Shown here: piece after piece, positions 1 through 5,751 of the stretch
How the letters are laid out: every line of letters starts with the position of its first letter
How positions within the stretch are numbered: position 1 is the stretch's first letter
Origin: an uncultured bacterium
GTDB lineage: Bacteria; Actinomycetota; UBA4738; HRBIN12
Assembly: GCA_937881155.1 (NCBI GenBank)
Contig: CALGFI010000004.1
Location: 1 to 6,202 of the forward strand
Length of the DNA stretch: 6,202 nucleotides
Direction of reading: 5' to 3'
Notes under the pieces: model-generated
Database searches by the model: none
Seen by the model: only the letters and a program-made list of their open reading frames with translations
What the model was told of the DNA's origin: nothing
Translations under genes and position numbers: made by a program

Positions 1-537
1 GACGATCTCATCGGCACCGAGCTCCCGAAGGCCCACCCCGCGTTCGGGGCGCCCGACGATCGCCGTCACGGTCGCGCCGGCCATCTCGGCCAGCTGCACG
101 GCGAATCGTCCGACGCCCCCCGCCGCGCCGGTGATGGCGACGCGCCGCCCGAGCAACGATCCGATCGGCGACAGCACGCCGACCGCCGTGAGCCCCGCGA
201 CCGGCAACGTCGACGCGGTCTGGAACGACAGGGATTCCGGGATCTCGGCCAGATGATCGGCACGGACCGCGACGTGTTCGGCCCACGCTCCGCCGTTCGC
301 CCAGCCGACGACCCGCGCTCCTTCGGCAGGACCCCTCGCATCCGCGGCCGACCGAACGACGACGCCGGCGAGGTCCCATCCGGGCCGCCAACCCTCCTCA
401 GCGCTCCCGAGCGCGATGCACTCGCCGCGGTTCAGGGAGACCGCTTTCACCTCCACGAGCGCGTGATCCGCTGCCGGTACGGGGTCGGCGACCTCTCGAA
501 TCTGGACGCCGCCGGACGCCGCGACGAGAGCTCGCAT
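1..537 (-). CDS. MDR-family NAD(P)H oxidoreductase, quinone-oxidoreductase-like (partial, C-terminus off the left edge)
   Basis: The frame is open from the ATG at 537 to the window edge, giving 179 residues with no stop. It begins MRALVAASGGVQIRE, the usual first strand of medium-chain dehydrogenase/reductases. The GroES-like domain covers roughly residues 1-115. It has VSLNRGE at 33-39 and GWDLAGVV at 53-60 where zinc-dependent alcohol dehydrogenases carry their Cys and GHE zinc ligands, so catalytic zinc is probably absent, as in quinone oxidoreductases. The Rossmann fold starts with the nucleotide-binding loop GAAGGVG at 137-143. About half of a typical 310-330 aa protein is present. The ATG shares one base with the trehalase stop (TGATG) and has no Shine-Dalgarno sequence, so translation probably depends on reinitiation after the upstream gene. 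It would reduce a quinone, enone or carbonyl with NAD(P)H in the cytoplasm; the substrate cannot be read from the sequence. Confidence 0.88.
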   Translation of the reverse strand, partial: MRALVAASGGVQIREVADPVPAADHALVEVKAVSLNRGECIALGSAEEGWRPGWDLAGVVVRSAADARGPAEGARVVGWANGGAWAEHVAVRADHLAEIPESLSFQTASTLPVAGLTAVGVLSPIGSLLGRRVAITGAAGGVGRFAVQLAEMAGATVTAIVGRPERGVGLRELGADEIV

Positions 538-2441
538 CAGGTCACGATCTGATGCGGCATGGAGAACCCGCGCGCGGCGTTCTGCTCGGCGTGAATCAGG
601 TGCATGAGCGCGTTCACCTGGGCGAGGTGTGTGAACGCCTGCGGGAAGTTCCCGAGATGACGTCCCGTACGCGGGTCGATCTCCTCGGCGTACAGCCCAA
701 GTGGGCTCGCGAACGAAAGCAGCTTCTCGCAGAGCTCTCGAGCGCGGGGGATCTCTCCGATCTCCGCGAGCGCCGAGACCAACCAGAACGAGCAGATCGC
801 GAACGTTCCCTCCTCGCCCGAAAGCCCGTCGTCGGTCTCCTCCACGCGATAGCGGAGCACGAGACCATCGACGGTGAGCTCATCGGCGATCGCCAGGACC
901 GTCGCGCGGATCCGTTCGTCATCCGCCGGAAGGAACCTGACGAGGGGCAGCAGCAACAGCGATGCGTCGAGCGCGGTGCCGCCGTAGTACTGAGTGAACA
1001 CGCCTCGATCGTCGACGCCGTGGGCGAGGACATCGGCGTGGATCTCGTCGGCGACGGCCTGCCACTTGTCCGTCAACGCCTCCTCGCCGCGACTCCGGGC
1101 GAGGCGCGCCCCGCGGTCGAGCGCGACCCAGCAGAACATCTTCGAGGAGGTGAAGTGCTTCGGCTCTCCCCGCACCTCCCAGATACCGCGGTCGGGTTCT
1201 CTCCAGTGCTCGATCGCGGCGTCGACCTGCGCGACGACGAGCGACCACGCGCGCTCGGCGACGCGGTTCCGAGACTTCGCGTGGAGATACACCGAATCGA
1301 GGAACACGCCCCAGACGTCGTTCTGCCTCTGACTCCAGGCGTCGTTGCCGATGCGCACGGGCTTCGCGCCCTCGTACCCCGACAAGTGGTCGAGCGTGTG
1401 CTCCGTCAGCTCGCGCTCGCCGCCGACGCCGTACATCACCTGCAGGTCCTGACCGTTGTCTGTCCTGTCGGCGACGAACTCGAAGAACGCATCGGCCTCG
1501 GAATCGAATCCGGTCGAGTACAGCCCCCACAGCGCGAACGCCGAGTCTCGGATCCAGCTGTACCGGTAGTCCCAATTGCGCTCTCCGCCCGGCGTCTCGG
1601 GTAACGACGTCGTCGCCGCCGCGACGAGGGCGCCGGTCGGCGCGTACGTCAGCCCCTTCAGGGTCAACGCGCTGCGCTGGAGGTAGATCCGCCACGGGTG
1701 ATCGGGGAACTCGCCGTGGTTGAGCCACTCGCGCCAGAACTCCTGCGTGCGCCACACGCGGTCGGCGGCGTCCGGATAGCTCGTCGCAGGCTGGTGCGCG
1801 GACCACGAGAGCGCCACGAAGCGCTCGTCGCCCTCGCGGAGCGTCGTGCTCGCGTACGCGTGGCGTCCCTCGAACCCCATGCGGAGATCGGTCGTGAGTC
1901 GAAGCATCAGATCATCGTCAGGGGTGCGCGCCTCGGCAGCCGAATATCCCTCCCCGAGGTACTCCCACGCGACGCTCGATCGCGCGTAGTCCGGCGCGGG
2001 CTCGCAGTCCATCACCAGCTCGACGTGACCGTTCACGCACCGGATCGTGCGGAGCAGGCAGTGCTCGGCCTCGTAATCGTCGGGCGGACGCTGGTAGTCC
2101 ACCGCGCGCTGCGTGTCGTCGTACCACGGGCCGATCAGCAGCGCGTCGCGGACGATGATCCACCCCGAGTGGGTCTGCCACGTCGTCTCGAGCACGAGGG
2201 TTCCCGGCACGTACCGCCGGCCAGCCGGAACCGTGACGTCGCGCGGGCCGACGCGGAAATGTCCGGCCGAGCGATCGAGCATCGCCGCGAACACCGACGG
2301 CGAGTCGGGTCTCGGTAGACAGAGCCATTCGACGTTCCCGCTCGGCGCGACGAGCGCCTGGACGTGACGATCCGAGAGGAAGCCGTACTGCGCGATGGGC
2401 GGGAACGGACTCGCGTCCGCGTACGGGCCCGTGCGCTGCAT
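537..2441 (-). CDS. treH: GH15 family glycoside hydrolase, probable mycobacterial-type trehalase
   Basis: This 634-residue protein has the layout of GH15 enzymes: an N-terminal beta-sandwich (about 15-240, starting PPIAQYGFLSD and including VEWLCLPRPDSPSVF at 37-51) and a C-terminal (alpha/alpha)6 barrel (about 255-615). Family signatures are GERNWDYRYSWIRDS at 286-300, WEVRGEP at 421-427, with E422 the likely general acid, and LYAEEIDPRTG at 583-593, with E586 the likely general base, followed by LGNFPQAFTH at 596-605. From memory it closely resembles the trehalase of Mycobacterium (Rv2402/MSMEG_4535), a cytoplasmic enzyme that splits trehalose into two glucoses. Glucoamylase or another alpha-glucosidase remains possible. 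The ATG at 2441 is the first start after an in-frame TGA at 2460-2462. It lacks a Shine-Dalgarno sequence, but a TACCAT -10-like element ends six bases upstream. It lies 74 bp after lon and overlaps the oxidoreductase start by one base. Confidence 0.9.
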   Translation of the reverse strand: MQRTGPYADASPFPPIAQYGFLSDRHVQALVAPSGNVEWLCLPRPDSPSVFAAMLDRSAGHFRVGPRDVTVPAGRRYVPGTLVLETTWQTHSGWIIVRDALLIGPWYDDTQRAVDYQRPPDDYEAEHCLLRTIRCVNGHVELVMDCEPAPDYARSSVAWEYLGEGYSAAEARTPDDDLMLRLTTDLRMGFEGRHAYASTTLREGDERFVALSWSAHQPATSYPDAADRVWRTQEFWREWLNHGEFPDHPWRIYLQRSALTLKGLTYAPTGALVAAATTSLPETPGGERNWDYRYSWIRDSAFALWGLYSTGFDSEADAFFEFVADRTDNGQDLQVMYGVGGERELTEHTLDHLSGYEGAKPVRIGNDAWSQRQNDVWGVFLDSVYLHAKSRNRVAERAWSLVVAQVDAAIEHWREPDRGIWEVRGEPKHFTSSKMFCWVALDRGARLARSRGEEALTDKWQAVADEIHADVLAHGVDDRGVFTQYYGGTALDASLLLLPLVRFLPADDERIRATVLAIADELTVDGLVLRYRVEETDDGLSGEEGTFAICSFWLVSALAEIGEIPRARELCEKLLSFASPLGLYAEEIDPRTGRHLGNFPQAFTHLAQVNALMHLIHAEQNAARGFSMPHQIVT

Positions 2442-2447
2442 CCGCGG

Positions 2448-2453
2448 ATGGTA
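2448..2453 (-). promoter_or_regulatory. Candidate -10 element (TACCAT) for a leaderless trehalase mRNA
   Basis: On the minus strand the hexamer TACCAT fits the actinobacterial TAnnnT -10 pattern, and six bases separate it from the ATG at 2441. Transcription would therefore start on or next to the A of the ATG, giving a leaderless mRNA. This agrees with the missing Shine-Dalgarno sequence. No convincing -35 box is visible, and a TAnnnT hexamer is weak evidence by itself. Readthrough from lon across the 74-bp gap is the alternative. Confidence 0.35.
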
Positions 2454-2515
2454 TCGCCGTCACCGGCTGGAGACGCCGACGATCCGCTCGATCCCCTCTT
2501 CGGAGAGTCCCGACG

Positions 2516-4891
2516 CTACGCCGCGACGAACGGTTCGGTCTCGGGCGGCCTCGGCATGTCGACCTCCGACACTTCCCCGAGTTCGAGCGCGATCGCCAAC
2601 ACCTCGTCGATCGTCTCCACCGGATGGAACGCGATCTCCTCGCGAACCTGCTCGGGAACGTCGTCCAGGTCGCCCTCGTTCCGCTTGGGGAGGATGACCT
2701 CCTTCAGCCCGGCGCGGTGCGCCGCGAGCACCTTCTGCTTGAGCCCGCCGATCGGCAACACACGCCCCTGCAGCGTGACCTCACCGGTCATACCGACGGT
2801 GCTCTTCACCGGCGTCTGCGACAGCAGCGACGCGAGCGCGGTGACCATCGTCACGCCCGCACTCGGTCCGTCCTTCGGCACGGCGCCCGCCGGCACGTGG
2901 ACGTGGAACCGCCCGCCGAGCGACGACGCTGGCACGCCGAGCTCCTCGGCGTGCGACCGCACGTAGCTGAGCGCGATCTGACCGGACTCCTTCATGACGT
3001 CGCCGAGCTGTCCCGTCAGCATCAGCGCGTCCGGGCCTTCGCCCTCCATGCGCGTTGCCTCGATGAACAGCACGTCGCCGCCGGTACCGGTCACGGCGAG
3101 ACCCGTCGCGACGCCCGGTACGCTCGTGCGCTCCGCGGCCTCGAAGAAGAACCGCGGACGTCCGAGGTACTCCCGGATGTCGATCACGTCGACGTTCACC
3201 GGCGCGTGAGCGTCTCCCCGTGCCAGCTTGGTGGCCACCTTCCGCAGGACCTTGCCGAGCTCGCGCTCCAGGTTGCGTACTCCGGCCTCGCGCGTGTAGT
3301 CGCCGACGACCTGACGGATCGCTCCGTCCGTGACGGTGACCTCGTCCGCGTTCAGCCCATTGCGTTCGAGCTGTCGGCCGAGCAGGTGGTATCGGGCGAT
3401 GGCGACCTTCTCGTCCTCCGTGTAGCCGTCGAGCCGGATGACCTCCATCCGGTCGAGCAGCGGACCGGGGATCGTCTCGGCAACGTTCGCCGTGGAGATG
3501 AACAGCACCTCCGAAAGGTCGAGATCGACCTCCAGGTAGTGGTCGCGGAACGTGTGGTTCTGCGCGGGATCGAGCACCTCGAGCAGCGCGCTCGAGGGGT
3601 CGCCGCGCCAGTCGGCGCCGACCTTGTCGACCTCGTCCAGCATCATCACCGGGTTCTTGGTCCCGGCCTCCTTCAGCGCGCGCACGATGCGGCCCGGCAA
3701 CGCACCGACGTACGTCCGCCGGTGGCCGCGGATCTCCGCCTCGTCGTGGATGCCACCGAGCGAGATGCGGACGAACTTGCGACCGAGCGCACGGGCAACA
3801 GACTCGCCGAGCGAGGTCTTTCCCACGCCGGGTGGTCCGACGAGCGTGAGGATCGCGCCCGAGCCGCGCCCCGAAGCCGGGCCGAGTCCGCGCTCGTCAC
3901 GCAGCTTGCGCACGGCGAGGTACTCGACGATCCGGTCCTTGACGTCGTCGAGGCCCTTGTGGTCCTCGTCGAGGATGCGTCGGGCGTCGGCGATGTCGAG
4001 GTTGTCCTCGGTCCGCACGCCCCACGGGATCTCGGTCATCCAATCCAGGTACGTGCGGATCCAGCCGTACTCGGGCGACTGCTCGGAGGTGCGCTCGAGC
4101 CGGCCGAGCTCCCGCTCGGCTTCCTTGCGCGCGCCGTCGGGCATGTTCGCCTCGGCGATCTTCCTGCGGTACTCCTCGACGACGTTCTCCTCGGAGTCCT
4201 CACCGAGCTCCTTGCGGATCGCGTCCATCTGCTGACGAAGGATGAACTCTCGCTGGTTCTTCTCGAGGCCCTCGCGGACGTCCGAGCGGATCTTGTCCTT
4301 CAGGTCGAGCTCGGCCAGAACGTCCTTCGCCCACTCCAGCACGTTCTCCAGGCGCCGCTCGACGTCCAGCGTTTCGAGAACGTCGACCTTCTGCTCGAAC
4401 GACAGGTCCGGCGAATAGCCGGCGGTGTCGGCGATCTGACCGGGATCGGAGATGCCGCGAAGGAACTCGGCGACCTGAGGCACGCCGCGCGCCTCCACGA
4501 TGCTCTCGAGCGTCGCGCGGTACTCACGTGCGAGCTCGTGCGCTCGGGGCGAGGCGACCTCGTCCGGCCGCGGGTCGACCTCGACCCAGACGGCGTCCCC
4601 GGTACCCGGAACCCCACGGCTGATGACGGCCCGATGCAGTCCACGGATCACGAGCGCTTCCATCCCGTTCTGGAGGCGCCCGACGTCCTCGACCTTGGCC
4701 ACCGTCCCGACCTGCGCGAAGCGCTGGCCGACCTTGGGGACCAGCAGGATCTCGCCGCGGGTCGCGTCGGCGGCCGTAACGGCCCGGCGTGCGTCGTCGG
4801 ACTCGACGGTGAGGGTGATGACCATGCCGGGCAGCACCACGCCGGTGGTGAGCGGCAGGAGGGGCAGGATCTGGGTGTCGAGCTGAGCCAT
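2516..4891 (-). CDS. lon: ATP-dependent Lon protease
   Basis: This 791-residue protein is close to the length of E. coli Lon (784). It has the full set of domains: the LonN substrate-binding domain (about 8-200), a coiled-coil/helical linker (about 200-310), the AAA+ module (about 345-580) and the C-terminal protease domain (about 590-775). In the ATPase, Walker A is GPPGVGKTS at 352-360, Walker B is MMLDEVDK at 416-423, the sensor-1 Asn is N469, the arginine finger is probably R481, and sensor 2 lies in REAGVRN with R539. The catalytic dyad is S677 in PKDGPSAG and K720 in GGLKQK, 43 residues apart as in E. coli (S679/K722). It degrades misfolded and regulatory proteins in the cytoplasm as a ring hexamer. 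The ATG is fixed by an in-frame TAG at 4907-4909 and has a purine-rich upstream region with AGGAAG. An ECF-type stress promoter lies upstream. No key residue is missing. Confidence 0.98.
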   Translation of the reverse strand: MAQLDTQILPLLPLTTGVVLPGMVITLTVESDDARRAVTAADATRGEILLVPKVGQRFAQVGTVAKVEDVGRLQNGMEALVIRGLHRAVISRGVPGTGDAVWVEVDPRPDEVASPRAHELAREYRATLESIVEARGVPQVAEFLRGISDPGQIADTAGYSPDLSFEQKVDVLETLDVERRLENVLEWAKDVLAELDLKDKIRSDVREGLEKNQREFILRQQMDAIRKELGEDSEENVVEEYRRKIAEANMPDGARKEAERELGRLERTSEQSPEYGWIRTYLDWMTEIPWGVRTEDNLDIADARRILDEDHKGLDDVKDRIVEYLAVRKLRDERGLGPASGRGSGAILTLVGPPGVGKTSLGESVARALGRKFVRISLGGIHDEAEIRGHRRTYVGALPGRIVRALKEAGTKNPVMMLDEVDKVGADWRGDPSSALLEVLDPAQNHTFRDHYLEVDLDLSEVLFISTANVAETIPGPLLDRMEVIRLDGYTEDEKVAIARYHLLGRQLERNGLNADEVTVTDGAIRQVVGDYTREAGVRNLERELGKVLRKVATKLARGDAHAPVNVDVIDIREYLGRPRFFFEAAERTSVPGVATGLAVTGTGGDVLFIEATRMEGEGPDALMLTGQLGDVMKESGQIALSYVRSHAEELGVPASSLGGRFHVHVPAGAVPKDGPSAGVTMVTALASLLSQTPVKSTVGMTGEVTLQGRVLPIGGLKQKVLAAHRAGLKEVILPKRNEGDLDDVPEQVREEIAFHPVETIDEVLAIALELGEVSEVDMPRPPETEPFVAA

Positions 4892-4902
4892 CTCTCGTCT
4901 CG

Positions 4903-4908
4903 CTTCCT
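4903..4908 (-). promoter_or_regulatory. Probable ribosome binding site of lon (AGGAAG)
   Basis: AGGAAG on the minus strand lies 11 bases before the lon ATG, somewhat further than the usual 5-9. The intervening bases are purine-rich (GCGAGACGAGAG) and could contribute. It indicates a leadered mRNA for lon, unlike the two other gene starts discussed here. Confidence 0.5.
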
Positions 4909-4915
4909 ATCTCGT

Positions 4916-4942
4916 GGAACCGACAGCGGTCGGCTGCCCGTT
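4916..4942 (+). promoter_or_regulatory. Candidate ECF (SigE/SigH/SigR-like) promoter facing the ClpC-like gene
   Basis: GGAAC at 4916-4920 and GTT at 4940-4942 are separated by 19 bases on the plus strand. This matches the general actinobacterial ECF stress-sigma pattern GGAAC-N17/19-GTT. Transcription would begin near 4950 and leave a leader of about 100 bases before the GTG at 5054. Against it, the spacing is one base longer than the best SigR sites and no ribosome binding site follows. It would be an alternative to the leaderless promoter at 5041-5046, not a replacement. Confidence 0.35.
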
Positions 4943-4956
4943 GCATCTGCAGTTCC

Positions 4957-4982
4957 AACGGACCGGCCTCCGTGCCTATTCC
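4957..4982 (-). promoter_or_regulatory. SigR/SigH-type ECF sigma promoter of lon
   Basis: On the minus strand GGAAT (4982-4978) is followed after exactly 18 bases by GTT (4959-4957), within the context TGGAAT...CGTTG. This is an exact match to the Streptomyces SigR consensus GGAAT-N18-GTT and fits the mycobacterial SigH pattern. Lon is a recognised member of the SigR thiol-oxidative-stress regulon in actinomycetes. Transcription would begin near 4950, giving a leader of about 55-60 bases. The match is seen in the sequence; control by a SigR/SigH orthologue is inference. Confidence 0.6.
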
Positions 4983-4984
4983 AA

Positions 4985-5002
4985 GTGTAAGCGGCATTAC
5001 AC
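4985..5002. promoter_or_regulatory. Perfect 18-bp inverted repeat GTGTAA-N6-TTACAC, candidate operator
   Basis: GTGTAAGCGGCATTACAC has two perfect 6-base arms around a 6-base spacer, the form of a dimeric regulator's site. It abuts the -35 box of the candidate lon promoter on its upstream side and lies about 50-70 bp before the ClpC-like gene, so one protein bound here could affect both divergent genes. A TACACT hexamer inside the downstream arm, read toward lon, could also serve as a housekeeping -10. I do not recognise the cognate regulator: it is not the HspR HAIR sequence, CtsR repeat or LexA box. Confidence 0.45.
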
Positions 5003-5040
5003 AGACGCCGGGGCGGTTCCTTTGGGACGCACCCCGGGCG

Positions 5041-5046
5041 TATCCT
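5041..5046 (+). promoter_or_regulatory. Candidate -10 element (TATCCT) for a leaderless mRNA of the ClpC-like gene
   Basis: TATCCT fits TAnnnT and resembles TATAAT. Seven bases lie between it and the GTG at 5054, so the first transcribed base would be at or beside the start codon. No Shine-Dalgarno sequence precedes that GTG, as expected for a leaderless transcript, a frequent arrangement in actinobacteria. A good -35 box at standard distance is not visible (TTGGGA at 5022-5027 is only 13 bases away). Confidence 0.45.
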
Positions 5047-5053
5047 CGCGCTC

Positions 5054-5728
5054 GTGTTCGAGCGGTTCACCGACCGCGCCCGGCGGGTCGTCGTCCTCGC
5101 CCAGGAGGAGGCGAGGATGCTGAGGCACAACTACATCGGCACCGAACACATCTTGCTCGGCCTGGTCCGGGAGGGCGGCGGCGTCGCCGCGATGGCGCTC
5201 GAGTCGATGGACATCTCGCTCGAGGCGGTGCGGCAGCAGGTCGGGGAGATCATCGGCCACGGGCAGGCCGCACCGACCGGGCACATCCCGTTCACTCCCC
5301 GCGCCAAGAAGGTCCTCGAGCTCTCGCTCCGAGAAGCTCTGCAGCTTGGTCACCACTACATCGGGACCGAGCACATCCTGCTCGGACTGATACGCGAGGG
5401 CGACGGCGTCGCCGCGCAAGTGCTCCAGAAGCTCGGCGCCGACCTCAACCGCGTGCGCCAGACCATCATCCAGCTCCTGTCCGAATACACCGGCGGGGAG
5501 GCCGCTGCAGCCGGAGGCACTGCCGAGACGACCGCACTGATGTCGAAGGTCGTGCCGGCCGACGTGTGGGCGTCGAGCGAGGGCTTCCCGACCTGCCCCA
5601 CGTGCCGCTCGTCGCTCGCCGAGACGCTCGCCGTGCAGACGCTCGAGCTCAAGGCGGGCGACGAGGCGACGATGGTGAAGATGGCCTACTGCAACCGGTG
5701 CGGTACCGCCCTCGGAACCATCCCCTGA
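5054..5728 (+). CDS. Stand-alone ClpC N-domain protein with C-terminal zinc-ribbon-like tail
   Basis: This 224-residue protein begins MFERFTDRARRVVVLAQEEA, the start of actinobacterial ClpC, which supports the GTG start. Residues 1-145 form a complete double Clp_N domain: the repeat GTEHILLGL occurs at 29-37 and 104-112, and the matching blocks 25-68 and 100-143 are offset by 75 residues. In full ClpC this domain binds adaptors and phosphoarginine-marked substrates. E31 and E106, matching the phosphoarginine-binding Glu residues of B. subtilis ClpC, are kept, as are F2 and F80, the cyclomarin contacts of M. tuberculosis ClpC1. An Ala/Gly linker (149-157) leads to CPTC (181-184) and CNRC (213-216), a probable zinc ribbon. 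Both AAA+ modules of a roughly 840-residue ClpC are absent, and none appears downstream, so it cannot unfold substrates itself. It may be an adaptor, competitor or sponge for ClpC partners, in the manner proposed for mycobacterial ClpC2. That role is inferred. Confidence 0.93.
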   Translation: MFERFTDRARRVVVLAQEEARMLRHNYIGTEHILLGLVREGGGVAAMALESMDISLEAVRQQVGEIIGHGQAAPTGHIPFTPRAKKVLELSLREALQLGHHYIGTEHILLGLIREGDGVAAQVLQKLGADLNRVRQTIIQLLSEYTGGEAAAAGGTAETTALMSKVVPADVWASSEGFPTCPTCRSSLAETLAVQTLELKAGDEATMVKMAYCNRCGTALGTIP

Positions 5729-5731
5729 CCG

Positions 5732-5739
5732 AAGGGGGG
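5732..5739 (+). promoter_or_regulatory. Possible ribosome binding site (AAGGGGGG) of the membrane-anchored protein gene
   Basis: A purine run AAGGGGGG in the 23-bp gap after the ClpC-like gene ends 12 bases before the ATG at 5752. The distance is long for a Shine-Dalgarno sequence, but it is the only candidate. An in-frame TAG directly before the ATG rules out an earlier start. Confidence 0.4.
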
Positions 5740-5751
5740 TTCATACAGTAG

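Noticed and set aside
253..552. A 99-codon plus-strand open frame, and minus-strand frames at 8-391 and 66-341
   Set aside because: They are out of frame with the MDR reductase, whose continuous reading with family motifs explains the region.
552..1604. A 350-codon plus-strand open frame antisense to the trehalase gene, with shorter ones nearby
   Set aside because: The composition is that of a shadow frame (repeated RR, DD, EH, LL), with no known motif and complete overlap with a gene of clear identity.
2463..2515. A rho-independent terminator between lon and the trehalase gene
   Set aside because: The best hairpin (CTCT-CCGA-AGAG) has only four base pairs and is not followed by a U tract.
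2624..4990. A 788-codon open frame on the plus strand, antisense to lon
   Set aside because: It lies almost entirely within lon on the opposite strand, is rich in Arg, Asp, Leu and Val as expected of a GC-rich shadow frame, and has no recognisable domain, whereas lon has every family motif.
4985..5002. Reading the palindrome as a GlnR/TnrA or NtcA nitrogen-regulator site
   Set aside because: It contains GTA-N8-TAC, but NtcA is cyanobacterial, and the TnrA/GlnR pattern needs a 7-base spacer (TGTnA-N7-TnACA) where this has 6. No nitrogen gene is nearby.
4972..5751. A 259-codon plus-strand frame overlapping the ClpC-like gene
   Set aside because: It is an Arg/Gly/Ala-rich shadow in another frame; the ClpC-like frame has clear homology along its N-terminal 145 residues.
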